Source of the DNA: Gnetum montanum
Lineage: Eukaryota > Streptophyta > Gnetopsida > Gnetales > Gnetaceae
Assembly (NCBI GenBank): GCA_015680685.1
Contig: MNCI01010388.1
Location: 75,000 to 120,945, forward strand
Direction: 5' to 3'
Length of the DNA: 45,946 nt
Shown in pieces: positions 30,745-41,512 of this stretch (position 1 is its first letter; every line of letters starts with the position of its first letter). The translations under genes and the position numbers were made by a program. The notes beneath the pieces were generated by a model. The model was not told the origin of the DNA. It did no database searches and saw only the letters and a list, made by a program, of their open reading frames with translations.

Positions 30745-31063
30745 TTCCTCTCTACTCTATTAAAAATGTGATGACAGAGTAGAAATGCCTATATACTACC
30801 TTAGCCATGCATTAGTAGCCCAAAAGACCCAATACACTAAAGTGGAGGAGCATTGTCTAGCACTAGTCTTCTCTTTGAAGAAATGGAGACACTACCTCTT
30901 TAGAAGCCATGTCAATGTAATTTGCAAGGGTAACATACTTAGAACCATAAGGACCAACATCTACGAGAGTAGTTTTACAACCCGATGGAAAGCCAAAACC
31001 ACAAATTTTGACCTCCATTATGTCCCTCAATCCTCAACAAAAGGTCAAGCTATAGTTGTATAG
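30745..31063 (+). pseudogene. RT-linked RNase H of element B
   Basis: PIYYLSHALVAQKTQYTKVEEHCLALVF, then KKWRHYLFRSHVNVICKG and FDLHYVPQSSTKGQA, match C 22200-22500 and RNase H of Ty3 elements. Homology to C begins near 30745 (SLLY..CDD), upstream of which RT should stand but the unrelated five-exon pseudogene is found instead. So RT was lost at this join. Confidence 0.8.
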
Positions 31064-31780
31064 CTCATAGTTTTACCAGTCAATGAAAAAGTAGCCATAG
31101 ATCCTAAGTTCCCTGATGAACACATTAACACAGTTAGCCAAGTGCCCAAGGGTTTTGAAGCGGTCATGAACTTCGACGGAGCTTCAACCATCCATGGGGC
31201 CACTACTACTACCATCATAACATTCCCATCTAGTGAAATCCAACCCTTTGCCTATCATTTTGGGTTCCTATGTACCAACAACATAGCAGAATATGAGGAT
31301 TTAATTAGAGGCATGATGGTAGCTTGTGACCTAGGAATTAGACGCCTAGCCATCAAAGACAATTCACAACTTGTGGTTAACCAAGTAACAAAAGTCTATG
31401 CGTATAAAGCTAAGCACTTACAACCTCACTGTAATCTAAGAAAGAAATTATTACAACAATTCATAGATGTTGATATGCAAAAAATACCTTGAAATGAAAA
31501 TGCCATAGCTAATGCAATTGCAACATTAGCCCTTAGTATGACACCAGATGTGTTTAGAAAATTGCCCATCTTAACTGTGGACTGTGCTACTCCCATGACA
31601 TAGAACATTGAGGATACCTTTATGGTCATTGTTCATACTGCTCCTTCCAAGGAGTGGTATGATGATATCAAATTTTACTTTATGCATGGTGAATCCTCAC
31701 AGGGCCTGACTACTTCCCAGAAGGACGTCATACGCAAGTAGATAAAGCAGTATGTCATCATAGGTGATAACACATTATGT
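31064..31780 (+). pseudogene. Archaeal-type RNase H and connection of element B
   Basis: The open segment 31142-31492 reads VMNFDGAST, CTNNIAEYEDLIRGMMVACDLGI and IKDNSQLVVNQV, keeping the acidic residues Asp, Glu and Asp of the RNase H fold. Further sequence (IANAIATLALS..) runs on after a stop at 31490 towards integrase. This second RNase H marks the Tat lineage. The preceding stop at about 31062 separates it from the first RNase H; originally they were one polyprotein. Confidence 0.8.
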
Positions 31781-32880
31781 TGATGATCCTATGATGGCAT
31801 AATCCTAAAGTACTTAGGCAAAACCAAAGCTAGAACAGTCCTAGAGGAGGTTCACAAGGGTGTTTGTGGTAGACATATAGGACCTACAGCCATGGCCCCT
31901 AAGATTATATGGTTAATCTACTATTGGCACCATATGGAAAATGACTACCTGCAAAAGTTTAAGCGATGCAATACATGCCAATAATATAGCAACTTGATGC
32001 ATGTATCACCAAATGAGTTACATATGACCCAAGTAACATGGCCATTTCAATGATGGGGGTTGGATATCATTAGACCCATAACATGTAAATCTACCATAGG
32101 GAATAGCTTCATTATAACCAAGTCCAAATACTTTACTAAGTGGGTTGAAGCTATTCCCATAAGAAAGACCACATCAAAATAAGTTTGCAAGTTTACCCTA
32201 GACAGCATTATAGCTTGTTTTATCATACCCATGATCATAGTTATAGATAATGGACTTCAATTTAGCAACCAAGAAAGAAAGAATTTTTGTCACAACCTAG
32301 GCATTAAGCATTCTTTCTCGCTACCTCACTACCCTCAAGCCAATGGACAAGCAAAAGCAAGCAATAAGGCCATCATCAACTTTCTTAAGAAGATGCTCAA
32401 AAATAGCAAGCGGCATGAGCAGCTTATCCATGCACTATGGGCATATAGAACAACCTATCTCATGATAATTGGCATGACCCCTTGTAGCCTTTTTTATGGC
32501 TCTGAAGCTGTTTTACCTCTTGAATTTTAGGTACCATCACTCCAAGTATCCTTGACTGACTTCATCAATAATAAGCAAAGCAATGAGTTTTGGGCAGCAA
32601 TGCTGGATTTGGTAAAAGAGCAACGTATGCAAGTGCTTACTCAAATCAAGCACTATCAAGAGCGGTAGAAGTGACAACATCACCATAACCTAATCATGCA
32701 CAAGATTAAGGAGGGGGACCTCATCCTCAAGTAAATTCTTAGCCAACTGGAAAGAGTTCTTCCTTGGTACCAAAGCCTATGGAAATGGAGCATTCAAAAT
32801 AGTCAACATGGATGGGAACAATATGGCCAATCTAGTTAATAATTCCTATCTAAAGCCATACTACATGTAGCTTACAAACC
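31781..32880 (+). pseudogene. Integrase of element B (broken)
   Basis: In one frame with a few stops: EEVHKGVCGRHIGPTAM and KRCNTCQ (HHCC zinc region, 31840-31985), GLDIIRPI (first catalytic Asp, about 32060), VIDNGLQFSNQER (second Asp, 32240-32280), YPQANGQAKASNK (Lys where the catalytic Glu should be, about 32330-32370), LWAYRTTY and FYGSEAVLPLEF (to 32528), and the terminal NGAFKIVNMDGN, SYLKPYYM (32783-32870). Even apart from the stops, the missing Glu would abolish strand transfer. Confidence 0.85.
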
Positions 32881-33020
32881 ATCAACAAGCAAGCCTACTT
32901 TCAACAATCTGCTACGACCTTAAACTACCAACACAGCCTACCAGGGCCTTAACCTAGTACCATGGCCCATCATAGCCTTAAAATAGCAACATTGGTGACC
33001 TAGATAGCCTAATTCTCATG
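32881..33020 (+). repeat. Tandem repeats 3' of integrase in element B
   Basis: About four units of 28-32 bp with ATCTGCTACGACCTTAAACT, GCCTACCAGGGCCTTAACCT and CATCATAGCCTTAAAATAGC. They correspond to the repeats at 262-575 in G, with fewer copies. Confidence 0.65.
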
Positions 33021-33104
33021 TGGCCTCTATGTATTATAATGTTAAAATATGTAGTGGTGTTTTGTATTCTTTGTCAGTGCCTCTCTAATCAATCCTCCAA
33101 ACAC

Positions 33105-33120
33105 CAACAAAGAGGGGCCA
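33105..33120 (+). other. Polypurine tract of element B
   Basis: CAACAAAGAGGGGCCA, followed by T and TGAAAAACT, the LTR edge. Same arrangement as in G and C. Confidence 0.75.
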
Positions 33121-33329
33121 TTGAAAAACTAAAAAATTTTGCATGTTCTAACTAGTCTTCATCATGTAGCTTTCACCCCATTGAACCTAAGGTAAAATTT
33201 CATTGTAACTGTGAAAATTGTAACCCGCAATGGGTGAAACACCACTAATTTTGGCCTAGCACTTTGAAACAAGAATAACAAAGAGCCTCTTGAGCTTTTG
33301 GGAGACAAAAATTTGATAAAGGCATGTAA

Positions 33330-33960
33330 CTCACACTGAGGTCACTCTGGCAGCATGAGTACAGCGTAAGCAACCCCAACAGCCTCAAAATCAAGTCAAA
33401 AAATGGTCCAAATCTAAGGGTTCAAGCCATCCTCAAGGGCCATTGATAACCACTTCAAGATTCAGCATTCAAGAATTCAAATTTCGAGACAAATTCTTCA
33501 CATTTTCACACTCACGCTATTATTCACGCTAAGGTCACGCTGGCAGTGTGAGTGCAATGTGAGCAACTCCAAGAGCCTCAAAAATGAGTTAAAATGATCC
33601 TATTTCCAAGGTGCAAGTCATCCTCAGGGTTCATTCTTGACAAATTCAAGTCCCAACCTCCAGAATTCCAAATTTCAAGTCCAAAATTGTAAGTTTTTGT
33701 AGCTCACGCTGTGGTTATGCTGCACTCACGCAGGCAGCATGAGTCCAGTGTGAGTCACCAAAAGTGGCTTAAATCAAGGCACATCAAGCTTAATTTTTGA
33801 TTTTCAGATCACTCTCAAGGTCAACTATAGGCAGACAATTGTTGTACTCAAGAAACAGGCTACAAAAGGTCAAAATTGGTGTGAAATATGTCACTCCTAG
33901 CTCACTCACGCTGAGGTCATGCTGACAGCGTGAGTGCAGCATGAGTACTGATCATGCTTG
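33330..33960. repeat. Subrepeats of about 190 bp in the B LTR
   Basis: Cores of the type TCACGCTGAGGTCACGCTGG followed by CAGCGTGAG half-sites lie at about 33332, 33524, 33704 and 33905 (intervals 192, 180, 201). Each is self-complementary (CTCACGCT against AGCGTGAG). Spacers share CAAGTCATCCTCA(A/G)GG and CCAAGAGCCTCAAAA words in units 1 and 2. Confidence 0.75.
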
Positions 33961-34411
33961 GTCGAAAGCACGCTGAACTTATGTTGAGGACAAGCAAGAT
34001 AAAATCAACTCATGCTGGAAGTCTTGGTGAAATAGCGATGCCTCAAACAACCACAAAACCACTCAAATCAACATCTTGCAATAGTCAATTCAGGGATGGA
34101 GAAAGTTTCAAGCAAGCCAGAGTCAATCTCTCTTCTTGTACATTATCATTTTCATTGTAAATTTTCATCATTTGTGACCTTGCCAGGTTCTTATGCTCAA
34201 AATTGTATGTGCTTCCATGGGCGTAAGCTAGCTTGAGTAAGCTCACACATGGTGTAAGATACAGTGCATCCAGTCAAGAATGTAGCTTGCCCATTGCACG
34301 TCCAACTCACACACAACTATCCATCAGACACATGTCACATGATCCATTTTCCTCTCATCTCTCAACCATTGATTCCATCTATGAATTCTACACCTGAGCC
34401 TATCCAAACCT

Positions 34412-34419
34412 TATAAATA
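34412..34419 (+). promoter_or_regulatory. TATA box of the B LTR
   Basis: TATAAATA about 1290 bp inside the LTR, downstream of the subrepeats, so the subrepeats would lie in U3. Confidence 0.5.
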
Positions 34420-34987
34420 CCCTGTCAATTCACATAAATAGGGTGGGCAATTTTGAAGGTTGATGGCTTCGCAAACACTGACTAGCAACTTTTGGATGCT
34501 TGGGTGCACCTGACTCCTAGCATCCAAGAACCTGCAAGAATATCACCCTGTGGCTTAGCACTTGACTTGCCATCCACACATGCAGCTAGACTTTGACTGG
34601 TGCACATTCATTCTAAGCAATACAATATAGTCCATTTTTACCTTCTATTATATTGTTTACTCTGTTTTAAATTCAGTTTACGCTCTGTTTACAATATTAA
34701 TTTTTTATATGCTCTATTTGCATTTCGTGCGTCGCTGTTTACATTTTGAACATCAATTACAATAACCCTAGCGCAAGCCATAGCTTACATTCGGGGAAGT
34801 CCTTGGTTGATTTGCATGTAGACCATCCAAGGCACTCTACCTTCATTTTCTTTTCCAACTTACCCTCACACGAAGGCAGGGTCAATTGTGCCCATCTAAT
34901 GATCTTTCAGTGTTTATTTTTCCCTTCCATCCTTACACCAACAATTTTGGTCAGTACAGTAAATTAACGCTAGAAGGAGGACCACTT

Positions 34988-35056
34988 GCAAAACGCTTAC
35001 ATTAATCGAGACCATAAATCTGCAAAATTCTTATGTTAATTGAGACTCCAAACCCG
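34988..35056. repeat. Two-copy tandem repeat, about 34 bp
   Basis: GCAAAACGCTTACATTAATC at 34988 and GCAAAATTCTTATGTTAATT at 35022, differing mainly by C/T exchanges. It lies at the left edge of element E. Confidence 0.65.
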
Positions 35057-36290
35057 CAATAAAATGCATGTTAAAGATGGAGATGAACAAAATATATGGT
35101 GATTGTGGAAATGTCTAAGGGAAAGAAATTAAAGTATGCACAAAATAGAAATGTTAGTGGGTCCTCCCCAAAGCAGGCTCATGTCCTTAATGCCCTNTTA
35201 ATACTTTAACTCTTGTCTCCGAATGACATTCCTAGAGCCTACAGACTCTTTGAATGTNGCTACAAGAGTTTACCAAAAAGAAAACAATGCATCCACCAAA
35301 TATGGACTACTGATACAACTAGCAATGAGGTGATAAATGGAGGAAAAATGATGGAAATAAAAGAATGGAATGGAATCTCAAGAACAAGGTGGTGTACAAG
35401 CCCTTGTGTGTTAATGGTTAATGTGACTTAGTAGATCTCATCCCAAATTCGGCCTCAAACAACCCACATTTAGTGACTTCGCATTAATACATTCGGCCCA
35501 TCCATCCACTTGAAGTAACAAGAATGCTTTCACCAAAGAGCCACTACCATTTCGACAAAACAAAAGAGGAGAAAGCAGGAAGCAAGAAGGGCCTTAGTTA
35601 GAGGGAACATGTTTATTTTAGTTCTATAACCAATGCTTACAACCCAAGTGATTATTTTGTCTAAGGGGTGTGCTTTGAATTCTCACTATTTTTATTTTTT
35701 ATTTTTTGCGTGAGAACCACACCATGTAAAGACTTATTATTTTTATTTGCTTAGCTTCCCAATAATGTAGCAACATCAGAATGGTAAGAAAACTCAAGAA
35801 GAAAACATCCAAGCACCCAAGAGAATGGCCAGCATAAGTGCATCAAATCCCCTTGAAGTCACACCCTTTTCAATCCTTGAGTCCTTCCTTAGTTTGAGAA
35901 ATGCCCAATCACTAATTTGTTGATAGTTCTTATCATTGAGAAAGGGACTGTACAGTTCCAAGCCAAGAGAGACCATAAAATTTTATGGATGTATGGATGA
36001 AGTGGACTCATTACCTGCTATATCCAAAGAACCATAAGTTAGTATCAACATCATAACTTAAAGGTAAAAACCAAACATTAGCAATCAATGGAATACAGTT
36101 CATACCATCTTCAGAGCACTTATTACGTGACAAATCAAACAAAATAATCAAACACACAAAGAAATGAAAAAGTATGAACGATGTTGCAAAATAAAAATAA
36201 GAAAAGTTAAAGAAATTTGTAAAAAAAATGTGTAAAACAAAAACTTAAAAAGAACTGAGGGCCTTAGATAATCAGCATAGGTGGCCATCT
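35041..36290 (-). other. 3' non-coding region of element E
   Basis: Collinear with F 14600-15960: shared blocks include the CCTCCCCAAAGCAG word, the AAGGGGTGTGCTTTGAAT word (35665 and 15194) and the ATCTCCCCCATGACTGA word (36290 and 15961). Preservation of this non-coding stretch in two copies of very different age argues that it belongs to the family. Confidence 0.7.
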
Positions 36291-36299
36291 CCCCCATGA

Positions 36300-39200
36300 C
36301 TGAATTGAAAGGGAGAGATCCAAAATAACGAGTGCTTGTTTGAATTTCTTAGAAGTGTCCAACTTCTCCCAATTGATGTTTTTAGGTTAAGGGTTGGAAG
36401 TTAGCGACACTCTCGTTCCAGTGTATCTATGCTTTCGACGTGGCCATAAGTTGGTCCCCCAGTTAGTTTCATGCATGTTGGTGAGTTGCTCTCATGATTA
36501 GCTATCAACCACTAGATGTTTTCTTGTTGTGTGGTTGCTACATACAGGCACTTTTGTATGTTGATTTCTTGGGCACACCGGTTGCATGCAGGCAATGGTG
36601 AACATTCCTATATGCAATCACCCTCAGTATCACTGTATGTGATGCATGGAACCTTCTTCTTCTTGATCTTCCCATAAGTGTTTTCCTTAGATATTTCTAG
36701 GGAAAGATCGTGGATTCCTAGGCATGTGTTTATTGTATTTAGCCATGCCCTTCCCATTAGTATTGGGAAGTCCCCTTTGTCATTATTTACTTGGATCACT
36801 AGGAAATTAGTTGGATATGATCAACCACACACAGTGGTAACAATCCCAAGGGAACAGTGATGCACTGGTCAACTAGCTCTAAGAAAATATTCCTCTTCTT
36901 CAATGGAGGCAGGTAACAGGCTTTATACATTTCTTGCAATATCAAGTTGACTCCGGAACCTAAGTCTAGAAGAGCTTTACAGGATTCATTCCTAGCGACT
37001 TGGAGATAGATCAGGGGGCTTCCAGGATCAGAGAAGGTGGCGTACCTTGATCCAGTCAATGATGGTATGTGTTAACATAACCGTATGCATTGAGCTCTGT
37101 TGTTGGTTTGACGGGAGCTCCGAAGCCTTATTTGATGGAGGAGCATTTAGAGGCTCAACCACTTGTTGTTGTGAGAGCTTGTTTGGACTGTTGGTTCTGA
37201 AGAAAGGTCTTCTCTTTGTACGATTGTCAAAACCAGTAGCGGGTTAAAGGTTTATAGCTCTCGTAGCATTGCGTTTTTGTTGTTGAGTGGAGAGTTCCCC
37301 TTGCATCGTTGGAACAGGTGGTAGTGGAGCTATCGGCATAAGAGTGGCAGATGGATTTGGAGGATGGTATGCATGTGGTGTGTCTCTCCCAAGAGAAGGA
37401 GTCCTATAATACTCCTGAGCTTGGTAGTGACATGGTGGTGTCACACGACCAATAGATTCATGTGGAGAGATAGGCTGCTACACGTAGTAGCCATATGGAT
37501 CCGGTTACCGGTAAGGGTATTATTGCCTTGGTAGTGGCATCCCCCATGACTATGGGTATTGCCACTACTGGTGTTGCTCCATAGGTTGTGGCAAAGTTCC
37601 ACTTGCATAATATGTTAACGATTGGTGGAACTGCCTTGGGTTACCTTGGGGATAAGGTAACCGATGGGGTGCTTGTCATTTGCTAAGTCTTGGGTTGAGT
37701 GCATACAAGCCAGACTCTTGTAGATGTGAGATTATTTGGCAACATCCATTAGGATGGTCATATTGGTAGATCTCACATCCACCATCATTGTCTGTATCTG
37801 AATTCACAACCTCTATTTTACCCTTACCTTTGTTACGTGCATGGTCCAAATCCCTCTTCTTTTTCTTATCATGGTCACTACTTTGCTCCTTAGACTTCTC
37901 TATGATTTTTTAAATAGTTTCAAATCTACTATCTAAGGAGTCCCACATTTAATATACCTTAGCTGACACTTCTATTGTTAATTTCTGAAGTGGTAAGGTT
38001 TTCCTACTCACCAACTCTTTGAGTGATGACTCATCCTCCTCCTCACAGAATCTCACTCCCCTCTTTTGGAGGGAAGGATCACGGTTATACTCTTCGGCAC
38101 TTTCTCCCTTACATAACTCTCCTTCTTCCTTAGCTACATGCTCCCACAATCTATGAACCTCATGGGATCTAAGTTTAGATAATCTCCCTTGGGCATATGT
38201 TCCAATGGTTCTCCTGGTTTCATGACTTAGCCCATCTACGAGATGGTGTAGTTGATCCCGTTGTGCATACCCATGGCCAGAAATGATGTAACAATGCATA
38301 ATAATGGTCCATGGCAGCATCCAAGAATTCATGATGTCCTTACTTCCATCCTTGGATTTTCTTTCACAAGTTGGACACTCAAGAGTACGTTTGATATTTA
38401 TCATTAAACAGTTCTAGCATCGTACTCCACCTCCTAATGGTTTTCGGTCCTAAGGACTGGTACCAGCTTTCTGCTTCTTTTATGAGTGTCCTTGGGAACA
38501 ACTTTAATTTTTTCCACTCATTCTCAATATTTTGCAAGGCACAAGCATCGTGAAATTCTTGTACATGGTTCTGACGATCAGTGTTGTATCCCCCCTCAAA
38601 TTGTGGGATATTATTCATGTCTACTCTCTTGATCTTGCTATCTTTCTGGTGCCTTGTAGGTATTCTAATGGCCTCTATGATGTCTAACATGCTTCAGGTT
38701 GCAAGTAGGGATTTGTAATGGTCATTTCCCTCATGGCATCTGTGATGCCTACGTGGTTCCGTACTTTCCCTTTTTTCATGCCTTGACTCTCTAGACTGCC
38801 CTCATCCTCGCTCTTGACTCTCTCGTCAAGGTCTCTCATTTTGCTTACCCTTATTTTCATAGTTAGGTTCCTTATGACTACGTCCTAATGTTGAAGGAGA
38901 GGGTGAATGTTGCAATGAAGGTGAAGAAGAAAGAGAACTATTGCCATGATGATGTTCCCTACCTTCTCTTTGGTGGTCCCAACTCTGATCATGATCACGA
39001 TCAGAATCCTCACCCTTATCATGTCTTTGTGTTCCCTCGTTGAACACTTGGTGTTCTTAGGAATCAGAACCAAGATTTTGAATCATGGAACGTAGGTTTT
39101 GATACAGCACCTCCTGACCATTGTTAGGAGGGGGAACATCATTTTATCAAGAACCTATGAAAATAGGTTCACCACCCTCAATTTCATTTAAGATGGGTGA

Positions 39201-39600
39201 AGCATTATGGGGGCCTTTGCCCTTCAATGGTGTGTGATAACTCTCCTACCGCATGTCCCGTTGACGTTGCACTTCTGTGGGATGGTAGTCCCTTGTGTTG
39301 TAATCACTTGCAATGTACTCAGCATATAGTTGTAACATGCCTATTCGTGCAAGGACATGAAGGAGCATGTTGGGGACGGCTCTATCTGGAAGCAACACTA
39401 TGTTACCCTCCAAGTCTCTCCAACATAGTTGTTCATCTTGATGGAAGACAAAGGTAAAGTTGGGTATATATTCATCATGATGAATATATACCACACTGAA
39501 TTGTTGAGGAACTAGTGGATTTTGGTAGTGTGTTGTGTCGTCAACTGTCTCTAGTGTTGGTCCTAGGTAGTGAAGTGTTTTTGTGTGGAGAAGAAGACAT
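36300..39600 (-). pseudogene. Gag-protease of element E (broken)
   Basis: The start codon at 39600 corresponds to F 19290. Remaining open pieces are the N-terminal module (39246-39494, YIPNFTFVFHQDEQLCW), gag core (38379-38690, NNIPQFEGGYNTDRQNHVQ; and 37949-38404, HLVDGLSHETRRTIGTYAQG) and protease (36799-37059 and 36608-36799). The protease active site is DLG instead of DSG (ALLDLGSGVNLI), so it would be inactive even if the frame were open. Numerous stops and frameshifts are present. Similarity to F extends over the whole length. Confidence 0.85.
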
Positions 39601-39727
39601 TTTTGTCTTATTCAGTGTGCTATTTACCGTTATGTTATATTTTTGTTTGATCAACCCTAAGGGTTCATTTTAGCTCCCAATGATGTAAATGATTTCCTAT
39701 GTTCTACGTAGCGCACAAACAACTAAG

Positions 39728-39745
39728 TCCCCAGAAATGGCGCCA
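39728..39745 (-). other. Primer binding site of element E, decayed tRNA-Asp
   Basis: Plus strand TCCCCAGAAATGGCGCCA, three changes from the intact F site, one base from the LTR edge. Confidence 0.8.
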
Positions 39746-39746
39746 A

Positions 39747-40497
39747 TGATGAGTGGTGAGGTACCCCTATACTCAACCATACGAATACAAGCATCTCACG
39801 CACGATCCAGTCAAACTCCAAGGACTAAGTGCTTACGCACCTTATGGAACACTTAAGGTTAATCAATCATTGTCTTCCCAGACTTACTTGTATTGTCATG
39901 GTTGTATGGTTAAGTAAGTCTAAGGTATATGATTTTTATAACTTTTATGTTTTTATCACCTATGCTAAGAGAGGAAAGGGTAAAGAGACTAAGTAACTAA
40001 CTTTCATTAACTAAGCTTTAATTGTCCTAGCATCAGTATCCGTTTCCACTTTCCGTACACACCGTAAACCAGTGCAATGCTACTGGGATTACCAAACGCT
40101 ATTCGTTACTGGGTTACCAAGCATAGCACACGTGCTCGAAGAGGTTGTACTAAATGCACTTAACTAGGAGTTGAGGGTTGAGAGAGATCAATTATCTAAG
40201 AAAGAATTTAAGCATTTAATCATTAATTAATTCCTATTTAGCTTAGTCCATGTACTGCAAGGTTTATCAGAAAGTTCTTCTTTATTACCGTACACAAATG
40301 TGTGCTTAGGTACAATTTGCTCGAATAAAGATTCGTTCACTTTGAGACTCCTACTGTGGGCACATGGAAATTATTCTATCTCTGGAATGGTAAAACTACC
40401 AAAGTTTAGCTAAGGATCTAGATCTAGATGGAGAAACAAGGGAAAGCTACCTCTTATTTATAGACAAGGTGACGAGCTACGATATCACATCCCATCA
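39747..40497 (-). repeat. 5' LTR of element E
   Basis: About 751 bp, homologous to the F LTR at both ends (TGATGAGTGGTGAGG to ATCCCATCA) but lacking the part that holds modules 1-3. Module 0 is present: CCACTT 40046-40051, TCCGTACAC 40052-40060, GCTCG 40134-40138, AAGAGG 40139-40144. TATA box (minus TATAAATAAGAG) at 40462-40451. Only one GATATC is seen in U3. Confidence 0.8.
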
Positions 40498-40590
40498 GTG
40501 GGCCTTCATGTTTTTGCCATTTTAAGGTCTTACAAAGCCATATGTTTTGCCAAGTTAAGGCCATGGTGGCCCTCATGCTTTGCAAAAGAA
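40498..40590 (-). repeat. Short tandem repeats, about 30 bp, of Tat 3'-region type
   Basis: Two to three units. On the minus strand CATGGCCTTAACTTGGCAAA and GACCTTAAAATGGCAAAAAC resemble the repeats behind integrase in B (GGCCTTAACCT, GCCTTAAAATAGC). They border the E LTR directly. Confidence 0.5.
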
Positions 40591-41206
40591 AACATATTTT
40601 TTGTCTATTTTGTGTTTTAAAGTTTTTATGAATTTTGTGTTTTAAATTTTTTCAGGTTTTTACATTTATCATACTACAAGAAAAAGACAAGGCTTTAATA
40701 AGTAAAAATGCTAACAAAAGTAAACTCTTAGGCTACATGCAAATTAAAGCTTAACATAAAATAAACAAAATGACATAAAAAGGTAAAATGTAATCTAAGC
40801 TAAAAGGCTATAAGTACATATGGTTACAGGGTTATAAGTGCATAGGGTAGGAGGAGGATTAGGGACATACATCACTTGTGCAAATGATTCTTAATCTTCT
40901 AAAGATTAGAAAATGTGTATGTTCTATTTTGTACAAGCTTGTATTCCCCATCTCCCTCGCTGACAATGTCAAAGGGAAGTTATCCACATAGTGTATCCCC
41001 TAGTCCATTATTATTATTTTTGTCCTTCTCTACTCCATCAGATTATGTGACTTTGTGGCTAGGAGTTTCCTCTTAAAACTCCACTTCGAACACCTGCTCT
41101 ATGTCTACATTGTTAACTACTAGGGGGACTACATTATCACCATGAATGATAATTCCATCTCCCTCATAAGGCAAGTGAGTTCTTGATCAACGGTCAAAGA
41201 CATAGC
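40591..41206. other. No recognised gene
   Basis: AT-rich stretch between the tandem repeats and the protease of D. TTTTGTGTTTTAAA words repeat at 40605-40650. No RT block found on either strand. Confidence 0.4.
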
Positions 41207-41512
41207 TCATAATTGAGCTAGCCAAGACCTCCCTAGGATAGGGTTGAATCCTAGTGCTTCCTCCATCACCAAGTAGTTAGCCATTGTGGGGAATTGCTCC
41301 CCAACCATAAAGTCCAAGGACATGGATCCTTTGACAATAATCCACAATACATTGAAGGATTTAAGAGCTAATGTTGATGTATGTTGTATATGTTCAATTA
41401 GGCCTGAACTCTCAATAATGGTATAGGGTATCACATTCATTGAAACTCCATCATCTACATGCACTTTATATTGTCCTACCCAAATAGTTATAAAGATGGG
41501 AGCCTTGGTCAC
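41207..41512 (-). pseudogene. Retropepsin-like protease of element D
   Basis: An open stretch of 101 codons with TIWVGQYKVHVDDGVSMNVIP (active-site region DDG in place of D(S/T)G), FNVLWIIVKGSMSLDFMVG and LGFNPILGRSWL, the last being the hydrophobic-hydrophobic-Gly motif near the end of retropepsins. The arrangement is that of proteases in Tat-type Ty3 elements. The active-site change and the isolated frame indicate decay. Confidence 0.65.

Larger units (their letters stand above)
33122..34950 (+). repeat. 3' LTR of element B
   Basis: Begins TGAAAAACT behind the PPT. Contains four subrepeats of about 190 bp (33330-33960), a TATA box TATAAATA at 34412-34419 followed by the presumed R-U5. A likely end is ACACCAACA near 34943-34951, but no second LTR or target duplication confirms it. 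The open frames inside (33954-34160, 34746-34967) have no family signature. Confidence 0.6.
34951..40497 (-). mobile_element. Element E: decayed relative of F, also without pol
   Basis: In minus-strand order: LTR 40497-39747, decayed tRNA-Asp PBS, gag from 39600, protease, stop region near 36290, then a non-coding stretch collinear with F 15945-14600. The 3' LTR is missing; the left end is somewhere between 34951 and 35041. No RT, RNase H or integrase lies between protease and the non-coding stretch. Two N positions (35197, 35258) are in the non-coding part. Confidence 0.8.

Noticed and set aside
34943-34965. PBS-like TTTTGGTCAGTAC after the B LTR end
   Set aside because: It begins with TGG like many primer sites, but I cannot match it to a tRNA and a PBS should not follow a 3' LTR.
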